64,000 bases of DNA from Mesorhizobium sp. CA8 (GTDB lineage Bacteria; Pseudomonadota; Alphaproteobacteria; Rhizobiales; Rhizobiaceae), in contig NZ_JAIUHG010000015.1 of NCBI RefSeq assembly GCF_020164955.1, positions 1-64,000 of the forward strand, written 5' to 3'. The stretch's first letter is position 1, and each line of letters opens with the position of its first letter. The notes below the pieces were generated by a model that was given only the letters and a program-made list of their open reading frames with translations, was not told the DNA's origin and ran no database searches. Shown one piece after another: positions 44,059 to 52,907 of the stretch. The position numbers were made by a program, and so were the translations under genes.

Positions 44059-44184
44059 ATGACCAGCCTACGCGCCCACCACAGCCGCATCTGCCGGCCG
44101 GCCGCCGACCAGCGTGCCACGACCTATCGCGCCGAGCGCCTGACGCTCGCCGCCAACTGGCGTGCGACAACGCCGCGGCTTTGA
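44059..44184 (+). CDS. small Arg-rich hypothetical protein (41 residues)
   Basis: Begins 1 bp after the preceding stop: MTSLRAHHSRICRPAADQRA and then RAERLTLAANWRATTPRL. It has eight Arg residues and no hydrophobic segment. Close spacing suggests coupling to the gene at 43911, but there is no separate ribosome site, so the call is weak. Confidence 0.3.
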   Translation: MTSLRAHHSRICRPAADQRATTYRAERLTLAANWRATTPRL

Positions 44185-44235
44185 CGCCGCCGCCGGCTGG
44201 CTTAGTGTCTAAAAACACAAGCAGCCGGGGCCGCG

Positions 44236-44687
44236 ATGACCGACCTGCCCGAACCGCACCGTCCCGCCTTCCCCAGCCAGGCCTATGACGCCCGCCAGCC
44301 GCTGATCGTCTCGACGGCGTCTGCGTGTTCTGCTCGGGCTTCGTCCAGCTCATCCTCAAGCTCGACCGGAAAAAACGCTTCCGTTTCGCCACGGCGCAAT
44401 CGCGGCTCGGCGAGGCGCTGTTTCGCCGGCATGGCCTTCCGACCGACGATTACCACAGCAACCTCGCCATCATCGACGGCGCGGCCTTCACGAAGCTCGA
44501 CAGTTTCGTCGCCGTCATGGCCGCGCTCGGCTGGCCATGGCGCGCGGCGAAGGCGCTGCTCATCCTGCCGCGGCCGCTGCGCGACTGGCTCTATGACCGC
44601 GTCGCCAAGAACCGCTACACGCTGTTCGGCCGGAAAGACAGTTGCGAGATACCTTCGGCCGAGTTGCGGGAGCGGCTGATCGGCTGA
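44236..44687 (+). pseudogene. DCC-family (thiol-disulfide oxidoreductase-like) gene with a -1 frameshift
   Basis: The frame from ATG 44236 reads MTDLPEPHRPAFPSQAYDAR...LIV and then goes off family at 44310. From there the next frame carries the family core: DGVCVFCSGFVQLILKLDRK, FRFATAQSRLGEALFRRHGLP, LPRPLRDWLYDRVAKNRY and LFGRKDSCEIPS. One missing T (GTCTCGAC for expected GTCTTCGAC, near 44310-44311) explains the break. Either the gene is inactivated or the base is a sequence error. An intact protein would have the DGVCxxC redox motif. Confidence 0.8.
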
Positions 44688-44738
44688 CGGCCAAGAGCGA
44701 GGTTTACTGCAAAAAGCGGCGGCCGGGCTGATCGTGCG

Positions 44739-45107
44739 CTATCGCGGCTGGCTGCATGGCTGGAGCACGGTGGGTTCGCCGGCCGTCTCGCTCAGTTCCC
44801 GGCAGCCGTCGGCCGTGCAAAGCGTCCAGCCTTCCCAGGTGGCGCCGGACGCCGCGAGCACCAGGCGCGGCTGGGGCCCGATCCGCGGCGCATAGACCCA
44901 CCAGCTGCCGCGCAGCACCGAGCCCTCCGGCGGCTCCATGCCCGCGCCGGAGCCCTTGACCCGCGCCTCAACGACCTGCAGTCCCGCAGGCGACACTTTC
45001 CAGTCCTCCTGCCAGCGCGTCCGTTCCACCGAATGCGTCCAGGACAGCGTGAAGGCGGCGACGGCGAGCGTCACCGTCTTGCCGGCGGCGAGGATGCATA
45101 GGCTCAT
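44739..45107 (-). CDS. DUF1850 domain protein of TAXI-TRAP locus
   Basis: 122-residue small secreted or membrane-anchored protein. Seen: hydrophobic N-terminus MSLCILAAGKTVTLAVAAF, then FTLSWTHSVERTRWQEDWKV, the DUF1850 hallmark (HSVERT...E.W). DUF1850 genes commonly follow fused TRAP permeases. The ATG overlaps the permease stop codon by 4 bp. Function unknown; probably assists the transporter. Confidence 0.88.
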   Translation of the reverse strand: MSLCILAAGKTVTLAVAAFTLSWTHSVERTRWQEDWKVSPAGLQVVEARVKGSGAGMEPPEGSVLRGSWWVYAPRIGPQPRLVLAASGATWEGWTLCTADGCRELSETAGEPTVLQPCSQPR

Positions 45108-47230
45108 GCGGTGCCGGCCGTGGACAGCCGGCGGGCACGCCAGCAATGCCAGGCAATCCACGCCAGCGCCAGCGCCCAGCCAGCCTCGTCGGTGAGCGGC
45201 AATGCGGCCACCAGAAGCAGGCCGGCGCAGAACGCGACGAGACGCTCCCACAAGGCCATGCGGCGGGCGAGGAAGCCGACGGCGGCTGCGCCCCAGAGCA
45301 CGATGCCCATGCAGGCCTTGACGACGATATAGGCGACCTCGACGGGATAGCCGAACGAGGCGGCGATCGGGCCCGCGTCCTGCAGCATGAGGGCCGGCGT
45401 GTAGACCGCCATGAACGGCACGACGAAGCCGGCAATGGCGAGCTTGGTCGCCTGGATGCCGATCTTCAATCCGCTTTCCTTCGCCATGGGCGCGGCGGCG
45501 AAGGCGGCGAGCGCCACCGGCGGGGTCAGGTCCGCCATGATGCCGAAATAGAAGACGAACATGTGGCTGACCACCAGCGGCACGCCGAGCGATAGCAGCG
45601 CCGGGCCGGCAAGCGAGGAGGTGATGATGTAGTTCGGGATGGTCGGAATGCCCATGCCGAGAACCAGGCAGGTGAGCATGGTCAACACCAGCGACAGGAA
45701 CAAATTGTTCTCTCCGATGGAGATGATCCAACCGATGAAGGTGGAGGCGATGCCGGTGAGCGTCAGCGTGCCGATGACGATGCCGACGATGGCACAGGCG
45801 ATGCCGACGGGCAGGGCGTTCTTGGCTCCTTCGGCAAGCGAGTCGACGCAAATGCGCAGCGTCTCGCGCCCGCCCCTGAAGGCGAGGCAGGCAATGACGA
45901 GCGCCGCGATGACGAGGCTCAGCACATTGACGCCGAAGCGCATGAAGGACGCCGCGGCAAGCCCGAGCGCCAGCCAGAAGACGAAGCGAAAGGCAACCGG
46001 TCCGATCAACGCCGCCAGCGGCGTGCCGAGGATGAGCACGACGGTCAGCGCGAGGCCCATCGTGCCGGCGAAGATCGGCGTGTAACCGGCAAAGAGCAGA
46101 TAGACCAGCACGGCGAGCGGCAGCACCAGCGGCCAGTGCTTCCTGACCGCTTCCCACGGATTGGGCAGCTCGGCCTTGGCCATGCCGTGCAGGCCGGCCT
46201 TGCCGGCTTCCAGATGCACCTGCCAGAAGCAGGCGCCGAAATAGAGCAGCGCCGGGATGATCGCCGCCTTGACCACCTCGGCGTAAGGGATGTTCAGCGT
46301 CTCGGCCATGATGAAGGCGACGGCTCCCATCACCGGCGGCATGATCTGGCCGCCCATCGAGGAGGTCGCCTCGACCGCGCCGGCGAAGGCGGAGCGGAAA
46401 CCGAAGCGCTTCATCAGAGGGATGGTGAACTGGCCGCTGGCGACGACATTGGCGACGCCCGAACCGGAGATGGTGCCCATCAGCGCCGAGGACAGCACGC
46501 AGACCTGGGCCGGGCCGCCGCGCCACGAACCGACGAGGCCGAGCGCGAAATCGTTGAACAGCGCGATCATGCCGGCCCGTTCAAGGAAGGCGGCAAAGAC
46601 GACGAAGATGAAGATGTAGGCGGCCGAGACGTAAACCGGCGTGCCGTATATGCCTTCGGTGCCATAGGCGAAGGTGTCGACAAGCTGCGCGAAATCATAG
46701 CCGCGATGGATGAAGGGCGGCGGCAGGTGATTGCCGACGAAGCAATAGGCGAGGAAGATGAAGGCGATGACCGCCAGCGGAAGGCCCATCAGCCGCCGCG
46801 CCGCCTCGAAGACCAGCGCCACCAGCAGCGTGCCGACGATCAGGTCCGGCGTGGTGAGGAAGCCGGAGCGGCGGATGAGGTCGGCATAGAAGACCCAGTT
46901 GTAGAGGCCTGTGCCGAAGCCGAGCAGGCCAAGCACCCAGAAGCCCGCCTTCGCCGCGGCGCTCCTGGCGCGCAGATTGGCGATCAGGCCGAAACCGAGC
47001 AGCAGCAGGAAGCCGACATGCATGGCGCGCACCACCTGGCTGGGCAGGCTGCCATAGGCGGCGATGTAGATCTGGAAAACGGAGAAGGCGACCGCGATGA
47101 GGAAGGCCGCCTTGCCGCCGAGGCCTTCGCCAAAACCGGGCGGCAGACCTTCGATTTGTTCCTCGGCGACGGGAAGATGCAACGTGGCCGATTTGCCGTC
47201 GGTTGTTGTTCCGGACGTTGCTTCGGTCAT
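45104..47230 (-). CDS. TRAP transporter fused permease (TAXI type)
   Basis: 708-residue inner-membrane protein with small (DctQ-like) and large (DctM-like) TRAP subunits fused. More than 15 hydrophobic segments. Seen: YGTPVYVSAAYIFIFVVFAAFLE (split over ~200-222), GTISGSGVANVVASGQFTIP, GGQIMPPVMGAVAFIM and GMGIPTIPNYIITSSL. It follows the TAXI-type binding protein by 46 bp. Uptake is driven by an ion gradient; the solute (often a dicarboxylate or amino acid) is unknown. Confidence 0.94.
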   Translation of the reverse strand: MTEATSGTTTDGKSATLHLPVAEEQIEGLPPGFGEGLGGKAAFLIAVAFSVFQIYIAAYGSLPSQVVRAMHVGFLLLLGFGLIANLRARSAAAKAGFWVLGLLGFGTGLYNWVFYADLIRRSGFLTTPDLIVGTLLVALVFEAARRLMGLPLAVIAFIFLAYCFVGNHLPPPFIHRGYDFAQLVDTFAYGTEGIYGTPVYVSAAYIFIFVVFAAFLERAGMIALFNDFALGLVGSWRGGPAQVCVLSSALMGTISGSGVANVVASGQFTIPLMKRFGFRSAFAGAVEATSSMGGQIMPPVMGAVAFIMAETLNIPYAEVVKAAIIPALLYFGACFWQVHLEAGKAGLHGMAKAELPNPWEAVRKHWPLVLPLAVLVYLLFAGYTPIFAGTMGLALTVVLILGTPLAALIGPVAFRFVFWLALGLAAASFMRFGVNVLSLVIAALVIACLAFRGGRETLRICVDSLAEGAKNALPVGIACAIVGIVIGTLTLTGIASTFIGWIISIGENNLFLSLVLTMLTCLVLGMGIPTIPNYIITSSLAGPALLSLGVPLVVSHMFVFYFGIMADLTPPVALAAFAAAPMAKESGLKIGIQATKLAIAGFVVPFMAVYTPALMLQDAGPIAASFGYPVEVAYIVVKACMGIVLWGAAAVGFLARRMALWERLVAFCAGLLLVAALPLTDEAGWALALAWIAWHCWRARRLSTAGTA

Positions 47231-47276
47231 CCGACGGGCTCCAGGATGGACATCTCAGTTAGCCGCGTCACTCTTT

Positions 47277-48236
47277 TTACTTCAGCAGCCCTTTTTCCCT
47301 GTAGTATTTCTCCGCGCCAGGATGCAGCGCCACAGGCATGCCGTCCAGCGCCTTGGCCGGATCGATCGCCTTGGCTGCGGAATGGGCGGCGACCAGCTGG
47401 TCGAGATGCTCGAACAGCAGCTTGGTCATCTGATAGGCGGTCTCGTCGGAGACGTCGGCGCGGGTAATGAGGAAATTGCCGACCGCGGCCGTCGCGACAT
47501 CTTCCGCCTGGCCTTCATAGGTGCCTTTCGGGATGACCACGGAGAGATAGGGCGCGCCGATCTTGGCGACGTCCTCGGGCGGCACGGCGACGACGTTGAT
47601 GGGAACCGAGGTCGCGAGATCGCGGATGGAGGCGACGCCGAGGCCGGCCGACTGCAAGGTGGCGTCGAGCTGGCGGTTCTTGATCAGCTCGACCGACTCG
47701 GCGAAAGGCAGATATTCGACCCGCCCGAGATCCTCGTATTTGAGACCGGCGGCGGCGAAGATGGCGCGCGCGTTGAGCTCGGTGCCGGAGGCAGGCGCGC
47801 CGACCGACAGGCTCTTGCCCTTGAGGTCGGAGAGCGTCTTGATGCCGGAGTCCTGGCTGGCGACGATCTGGATATAATTGGGATAGATGGCGGCGATGCC
47901 GCGCAACTTGTCGAGCTTGCCCGGGAAGCCGGCCTCCGTGTTGCCTTCGGCGGCCATCTTGACCGAATCGCCGAGCGCAAAGGCGATCTCGCCCTTGCCC
48001 TGCTGCAGCAGGTTGAGGTTTTCGACCGAAGCCTTGGTCGCCTGAACCTGCGTGCGGGCGCCCTCGATCCCCTTGCCGTAAATCTCCGACAGGGCGACGC
48101 CGAGCGGATAGTAGACGCCGGACGTGCCGCCGGTGAGCACATTTATGAATTCCTGCGCCCCGGCCGATACGGCGCCAAGGCCGAGCGATAAGGCCAGCGT
48201 GCCGGCGGCAATAGACTTGGTCCAGAAATTGAACAT
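47277..48236 (-). CDS. TAXI family TRAP solute-binding protein
   Basis: 319-residue periplasmic binding protein. Seen: signal peptide (hydrophobic SIAAGTLALSLGLGAVSAGAQ, cleavage ~28), then FINVLTGGTSGVYYPLGVAL, QATKASVENLNLL, and LSVGAPASGTELNARAIFAAAGL, the TAXI pattern. AGGAGGAA precedes the ATG. It supplies substrate to the fused permease encoded next. Solute unknown. Confidence 0.94.
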   Translation of the reverse strand: MFNFWTKSIAAGTLALSLGLGAVSAGAQEFINVLTGGTSGVYYPLGVALSEIYGKGIEGARTQVQATKASVENLNLLQQGKGEIAFALGDSVKMAAEGNTEAGFPGKLDKLRGIAAIYPNYIQIVASQDSGIKTLSDLKGKSLSVGAPASGTELNARAIFAAAGLKYEDLGRVEYLPFAESVELIKNRQLDATLQSAGLGVASIRDLATSVPINVVAVPPEDVAKIGAPYLSVVIPKGTYEGQAEDVATAAVGNFLITRADVSDETAYQMTKLLFEHLDQLVAAHSAAKAIDPAKALDGMPVALHPGAEKYYREKGLLK

Positions 48237-48414
48237 AGGGTTTCCTCCTCCTGAAAGGGTCGCGCCACACCGCCTCCCCGGTGCGAAGTTGGGAGTTTAG
48301 ACGGGAGGAGCCAAATGCCAACCCGCAATTGCATCTATTAGACGAACGGTTGAGCGGCTGCGAAAGCGCCGGCTTGCGCTCGATTGCATTGGGGACGAAA
48401 ATTTTTCCGGCGCC

Positions 48415-48441
48415 TGTCGAAATCGGCCAAGGCCGCACGAC
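48415..48441 (+). promoter_or_regulatory. putative ECF42 promoter
   Basis: TGTCGA (48415-48420) and CGAC (48438-48441) are separated by 17 bp, as reported for promoters of ECF42 sigma factors (TGTCGA at -35, CGA(T/C) at -10). The YCII gene ATG is 47 bp downstream. The sigma factor encoded in the same operon should recognise it, giving positive autoregulation. Confidence 0.7.
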
Positions 48442-48488
48442 ATAGGCCGGCACGCGATGATGCGGCCTTCAAGAAACGGGAGAAGACC

Positions 48489-48860
48489 ATGCGATACATG
48501 CTTTTGATCTACAATGACGAAGCCGCGATGGCGAACGCTCCGAAGGAGCAGACCCAGCAGGTGCTCGCGGCCTATGGCGCCTATACCGAGGCGCTGAAGA
48601 AATCCGGCGCGTACATCGCCGGCGAGCGGCTGCGCCCGACCCAGGCGGCCACCGCGGTGCGGATGGCGAACGGCAAGACCAACGTGCTCGACGGCCCCTA
48701 TGCCGACACCAAGGAGCAATTAGCCGGTTTCTACATGATCGAGGCGGCCGACATCGACACGGCCATCGAATGGGCCGCGCGCTGCCCGGCGTCCAGCACC
48801 GGCACGGTCGAGCTGCGGCCGATCTGGGAAATGGCCGAGTACGTCGCCGCCGCGGAGTGA
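48489..48860 (+). CDS. YCII-related (DGPF domain) protein
   Basis: 123-residue dimeric alpha-beta barrel protein: MRYMLLIYNDEAAMANAP and NVLDGPYADTKEQLAGFYMIE. The DGPY motif identifies the DGPF/YCII family encoded with ECF42 sigma factors. GGAGAAG precedes the ATG. It ends 7 bp before the sigma factor gene, so they are one operon. Function is not settled. Confidence 0.92.
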   Translation: MRYMLLIYNDEAAMANAPKEQTQQVLAAYGAYTEALKKSGAYIAGERLRPTQAATAVRMANGKTNVLDGPYADTKEQLAGFYMIEAADIDTAIEWAARCPASSTGTVELRPIWEMAEYVAAAE

Positions 48861-48867
48861 CCCCGCG

Positions 48868-50115
48868 ATGGATGATCGTTCGGAGATCGCGCGGGCGGCG
48901 GCCGAGGCGGCCGCCCGGCGCAGCTACGGCAAGCTGGTCGCCTGGCTCGCGGCGCGCACGCGCGACGTCGCCGGCGCCGAGGACGCGCTGGCCGATGCCT
49001 TCGCCGCCGCGCTCGAACGCTGGCCGCGAACCGGCGTGCCGGCGCAGCCCGAAGCCTGGCTGCTTGCCGTGGCGCGGCGGCGCGACGTGGACGCCGTGCG
49101 GCGGCGGCTGACCGGCGAGGCGGCGCGCGACCACCTGAAGCTGATCGCCGAGGAGATGGAGGCGCGCGTGCGGGGCGAAGACCTGCCCGACGACCGGTTG
49201 CGGCTGATGTTTGCCTGCGCCCATCCTGCGATCGAAGCCAGCGTGCGCGCGCCGCTGATCCTGCAGACGATCCTCGGCTTCGACGCCGCGACGATCGCCT
49301 CGGCCTTTCTGGTTTCGCCGGCGACGATGGGCCAGCGGCTGGTGCGGGCCAAGGCGCGCATCCGCGAGACCGGGATTCCGTTTCGCGTGCCGGAGCAGGC
49401 GGAACTGAGCGAGCGGCTGGGCGCGGTGCTCGAAGCGATCTATGCCACCTTCGCCGAAGGCTGGTCGGATCCGACCGGCACGGATAGCCGGCGGCGCAAT
49501 CTCGCCGCCGAAGGCATCTGGCTTGGACGGCTGGTCGCCTCGCTGATGCCGGACGAGCCAGAGGCGCTGGGACTGCTGGCGCTGATGCTGTTCGCCGAAG
49601 CGCGCCGCTCGGCGAGGCGCGGCCCGGAGGGGGATTTCGTGCCTTTAGCCGAGCAGGATATCGCGCTCTGGGACGACCGACTGATCGATGAGGCGGAGGC
49701 CTTGCTGGTGCGCGCCGCGCAAAGGGGCATCATCGGCCGCTATCAGCTGGAGGCCGCCGTGCAGTCCGCCCATACGGCGCGCCGGCGCGGCAGCGGCACC
49801 GACTGGGCGGCGATCCGCCAGCTCTATGATGCGCTTCTGGCCGTGGCCGGCTCGCCGGTGGTGGCGATCAACCGCGCGGTGGCGATCGCCGAAACCGAGG
49901 GCGTCACGGCCGGACTGGCGGCGCTTTACGTGCTGGGCGACGACAAGCGGCTGCAGGACTACCAGCCCTATTGGGCGGCCCGCGCCGGGCTGCTCGCAAG
50001 GCTCGGCAATATCAAACAGGCGGCAGAATCCTACGACAGGGCGATCGGCCTCGAGCGCGATCCGGCGCTGCGGCGTTTCCTGCAGGGCGAGAAGGCGAAG
50101 CTCGTCAGGAACTAG
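48868..50115 (+). CDS. ECF42-type RNA polymerase sigma factor
   Basis: 415-residue sigma factor. Region 2 at ~20-85 (VAGAEDALADAFAAALERWP, PEAWLLAVARRRDVDAVRRR), region 4 at ~115-170 (ILQTILGFDAATIASAFLVS...TMGQRLVRAKARIRE), then a ~240-residue C-terminal extension with TPR-like character (SPVVAINRAVAIAE, AARAGLLARLGNIKQAAESYDRA). That extension and the YCII neighbour define group ECF42. No anti-sigma gene is present; in ECF42 the extension itself controls activity. It overlaps the convergent GST gene by 4 bp. Confidence 0.94.
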   Translation: MDDRSEIARAAAEAAARRSYGKLVAWLAARTRDVAGAEDALADAFAAALERWPRTGVPAQPEAWLLAVARRRDVDAVRRRLTGEAARDHLKLIAEEMEARVRGEDLPDDRLRLMFACAHPAIEASVRAPLILQTILGFDAATIASAFLVSPATMGQRLVRAKARIRETGIPFRVPEQAELSERLGAVLEAIYATFAEGWSDPTGTDSRRRNLAAEGIWLGRLVASLMPDEPEALGLLALMLFAEARRSARRGPEGDFVPLAEQDIALWDDRLIDEAEALLVRAAQRGIIGRYQLEAAVQSAHTARRRGSGTDWAAIRQLYDALLAVAGSPVVAINRAVAIAETEGVTAGLAALYVLGDDKRLQDYQPYWAARAGLLARLGNIKQAAESYDRAIGLERDPALRRFLQGEKAKLVRN

Positions 50116-50741
50116 CTTTCGGGCCACATCTCGTGCGATGCGTTCAGCTTGCGCATCAGCTCATTCTCGCGCAGCCTCGCCCAGAGACGTTCGATGTTCG
50201 GCCAGGCGCCGCGCACCTTCTGGACCTCGGGATGCCAGGCCACCAGCATGACGAGGTAGATGTCCGCCAGCGACAGCGTCTCGCCGGCCAGCCAGTCACG
50301 GCCAGCCAAAGCCTGGTCGAGAATGGCAAAGCCGCGATCCATCTCGGCGACCGCCGCCTGCTTAACCGGCTGCAGGCCGTCGCCATCGGCGGTGTAGCGA
50401 TGGGCGTAATATAGCCGCAGGACCGCCGGGTAGAGCACCGACGACATGAAAGCCAGCCAGCGCAGGAAATCGGCGCGGTCGGGCGAGCCCGCTTGCGGCG
50501 CGAGATGGGCTTCAGGGTGGCGTTCAGCAAGCAGGATGCAGATTGCCGCCGATTCGGTCAGCGAATGACCGTCCGGCAGCGTCAGCACGGGCACCTGGTT
50601 CAAAGGGCTGATGGCGAGGAAGGCCGGATCCGGCGGATCCTTCTTGGGCACGTCGATCTGCTCGAAGGGCACGCCGGCCATGGCAAGCGCGGCCTCGGCG
50701 ACGAAGCCGCCGCTGTTTGGGCGCGTATAGAGCTTGTACAT
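50112..50741 (-). CDS. glutathione S-transferase family protein
   Basis: 209-residue GST. Seen: thioredoxin-like domain (~1-80: MYKLYTRPNSGGFVAEAALAM, NQVPVLTLPDGHSLTESAAI with the cis-Pro and the glutathione-binding ES) and a helical C-terminal domain. Cytoplasmic detoxification enzyme; substrate not predictable. Convergent with the sigma factor gene. Confidence 0.9.
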   Translation of the reverse strand: MYKLYTRPNSGGFVAEAALAMAGVPFEQIDVPKKDPPDPAFLAISPLNQVPVLTLPDGHSLTESAAICILLAERHPEAHLAPQAGSPDRADFLRWLAFMSSVLYPAVLRLYYAHRYTADGDGLQPVKQAAVAEMDRGFAILDQALAGRDWLAGETLSLADIYLVMLVAWHPEVQKVRGAWPNIERLWARLRENELMRKLNASHEMWPES

Positions 50742-50851
50742 GAAAATCCTCCCGCCGGCCGACTAGGGCCGGCGGCGATATGAGCCGGAAGCGGCGCCTG
50801 GTTCAAGCCGCCGACGAATGCCACCGGCGCCTTTTCAGCGGTCCAGTCCGT

Positions 50852-51832
50852 TCAGGCTCCCAGCCCATCGAACAGGATGGTCGAAAGATAGCGCTCGGCG
50901 AAGGAGGGGATGACGACGACAAGGGTCTTGCCCTTGTTCTCCGGCCGCGAGCCGACGACGATAGCGGCCTGGAGTGCCGCGCCCGACGAGATGCCGACCG
51001 GCACGCCTTCGAGGCGGGCAACAAGGCGTGCATTGGCGAGCGAATCCTCGTTCGAGACCCTGACGACCTCGTCATAGATCGAGGTGTCGAGGATTTTGGG
51101 CGCAAAGCCGGCGCCGATGCCCTGGATCTTATGCGGGCCGGGCTGGCCGCCCGACAGAACCGGCGAGGCTTCCGGCTCGACCGCCACAACGTGCAGCGAG
51201 GGCTTGCGCTTCTTCAGCACCTGGCCGACGCCGGTGATGGTGCCGCCGGTGCCGATGCCGGCAACGAAGATGTCGACCTCGCCATTGGTGTCGTTCCAGA
51301 TTTCCTCGGCCGTGGTGCGGCGGTGGATTTCGGGATTGGCCGGATTCTCGAACTGCTGCGGGATGATGGCGTTGGGCAGCGTGGCGGCGAGCTCGTCGGC
51401 CTTGGCGATGGCGCCCTTCATGCCTTTCGGGCCTTCGGTCAGCACCAGCTCGGCGCCGAGCAGCGCGAGCATCTTGCGGCGCTCGACCGACATCGTCTCC
51501 GGCATGGTGAGGATCAGCTTGTAGCCCTTGGCGGCTGCGGCGAAGGCAAGCGCGATGCCGGTGTTGCCGGAGGTCGGCTCGATCAGCGTCGTCTTGCCGG
51601 GCGAAATCTTGCCGGCTTCCTCCAGCGCCTCGATCATGGCGACACCGATGCGGTCCTTGACCGAGGCGATCGGGTTGAAGAATTCGAGCTTGGCCAGAAG
51701 GTCGGCGACGATGCCCTTCTCCTTCGCAAATTTGTCCAGCCTGACCAGCGGCGTGTCGCCAATCGTCTCCGTGATCGAGTTGAAGACGCGGCCGCGGCCG
51801 GGCACGCGCGCGGAGGTCACGGGCTTGTTCAT
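50852..51832 (-). CDS. cysK: cysteine synthase A (O-acetylserine sulfhydrylase)
   Basis: 326-residue PLP enzyme making cysteine from O-acetylserine and sulfide. Seen: TIGDTPLVRLDKFA, PLP Lys in NPIASVKDRIG (~60), PTSGNTGIALAFAA, the pyridoxal phosphate loop GIGTGGTITGVGQ and VPVGISSGAAL. GGGAG lies 8 nt before ATG at 51832; the frame continues to 51958 without support. Monocistronic. Confidence 0.95.
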   Translation of the reverse strand: MNKPVTSARVPGRGRVFNSITETIGDTPLVRLDKFAKEKGIVADLLAKLEFFNPIASVKDRIGVAMIEALEEAGKISPGKTTLIEPTSGNTGIALAFAAAAKGYKLILTMPETMSVERRKMLALLGAELVLTEGPKGMKGAIAKADELAATLPNAIIPQQFENPANPEIHRRTTAEEIWNDTNGEVDIFVAGIGTGGTITGVGQVLKKRKPSLHVVAVEPEASPVLSGGQPGPHKIQGIGAGFAPKILDTSIYDEVVRVSNEDSLANARLVARLEGVPVGISSGAALQAAIVVGSRPENKGKTLVVVIPSFAERYLSTILFDGLGA

Positions 51833-52020
51833 TGGTTTCGCTCCCAAGGCAATGGCACAGGCAGACAGAATAGGGCTTTCAGCCGCGCAAGATAGGCTGA
51901 GGCTGGAAAATATCCGAGTGGGGCGGTTGCTCAAAAGCGCCCACGGCCGGAAATGCATTTTCCGCCACGACGGGTTTCAGGAATAGTTTGGCCGAATCCG
52001 GGATCGGTTGAGATTGGAAC

Positions 52021-52638
52021 CTATTGACGCGCCGCTATGGCGGCAGCCGCCCCCATCATGAAGCCGGCGGCGGTGCGGTTCAGCACCTTCAGCGCGCGCG
52101 GCGATTTCAGGAACCAGCGCGCCTTGGCGGCCAGCGCCAGATAAGGCACCAGTACCACGAACAGAACCACCACGGTGAGCGTCGCGAGGATGGCGTAGTC
52201 GGCGAGCGTGATCGTCTTCAGGTCGACGACGGTCGGCGTGATGGCGAGATAGAAGATCATCGTCTTGGGATTGCCGAGCGTCACCGTCAGCCCGGCGATG
52301 AAGCTCGACACCAGCCCGCCCTTGGCCTTCCGCGCCTCGAGGTTTTCGGGCGTGATGCCGCTGGTCCAGAAGCGCCAGGCAAGGAAGGCGAGATAGGCAA
52401 CGCCCGCCCATTTGATGGCGAGGAAGACCATGGCGAAGGTGTGGGCGACGAAGGCGAGCCCGAGCACCACGGCGGTGAGGTAGGTGAGGTCGCCGAGCAT
52501 CAGGCCGAACGACATGGCGAGCGAGGAACGGAAGCCGGAGCCGAGCGCGCGGGCGACAAGCGCCGTGACGCCTGGGCCCGGGATGGCCGCGGCGATGCCG
52601 AGCGCGGCGCTGTAAGCGAGGAATCCGGTGAGTGTCAT
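52021..52638 (-). CDS. LysE/RhtB family exporter
   Basis: 205-residue inner-membrane protein with about six hydrophobic segments. Seen: AAIPGPGVTALVARALGSGFRSS (~19-41) and LTVTLGNPKTMIFYLAI, the two family signatures. Likely exports an amino acid or homoserine-lactone-type compound. The long open frame upstream to 53124 runs through an intergenic repeat and is not coding. Confidence 0.92.
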   Translation of the reverse strand: MTLTGFLAYSAALGIAAAIPGPGVTALVARALGSGFRSSLAMSFGLMLGDLTYLTAVVLGLAFVAHTFAMVFLAIKWAGVAYLAFLAWRFWTSGITPENLEARKAKGGLVSSFIAGLTVTLGNPKTMIFYLAITPTVVDLKTITLADYAILATLTVVVLFVVLVPYLALAAKARWFLKSPRALKVLNRTAAGFMMGAAAAIAARQ

Positions 52639-52719
52639 CGTTCTGGCCTGGGATCGGACGCGTCTATTGCACGAAACGGAACGGGAATGAATTCGCTTAG
52701 GTCCGGATTCGTTTGCGCC

Positions 52720-52870
52720 AGCCCCCTCATCGGGCCGCTGCGCGGCCACCTTCTCCCCGGGGGGAGAAGAGGTTGGCGCCGGCGCTTGCCTGCTCCTCTC
52801 CCCTTGGGGAGAGGTCGGATTGGCCCGAATTGCTGTTCGCAATTCGGATGGCAATCCGGGTGAGGGGGGA
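52720..52870. repeat. intergenic repeat, family B/C, copy 1
   Basis: Begins CCCCCTCATCGGGCCGC and ends GGGTGAGGGGGG, so the ends pair, with internal hairpins of CTTCTCCCC/GGGGAGAAG, CTCTCCCC/GGGGAGAG and CCGAATTGC/GCAATTCGG. Closely related to 61662-61790. It fills most of the 269-bp gap between the LysE gene and the PQQ-type dehydrogenase and holds no gene. Confidence 0.85.
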
Positions 52871-52907
52871 GCCGCTACAACTCGACCGGGAGCTAGCCAC
52901 CATAAGT

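Noticed and set aside
44739..46526. 595-codon minus-strand frame joining DUF1850 to part of the TRAP permease region
   Set aside because: Only the last 122 codons are real (DUF1850 from 45107); the rest is out of frame with the obvious permease gene.
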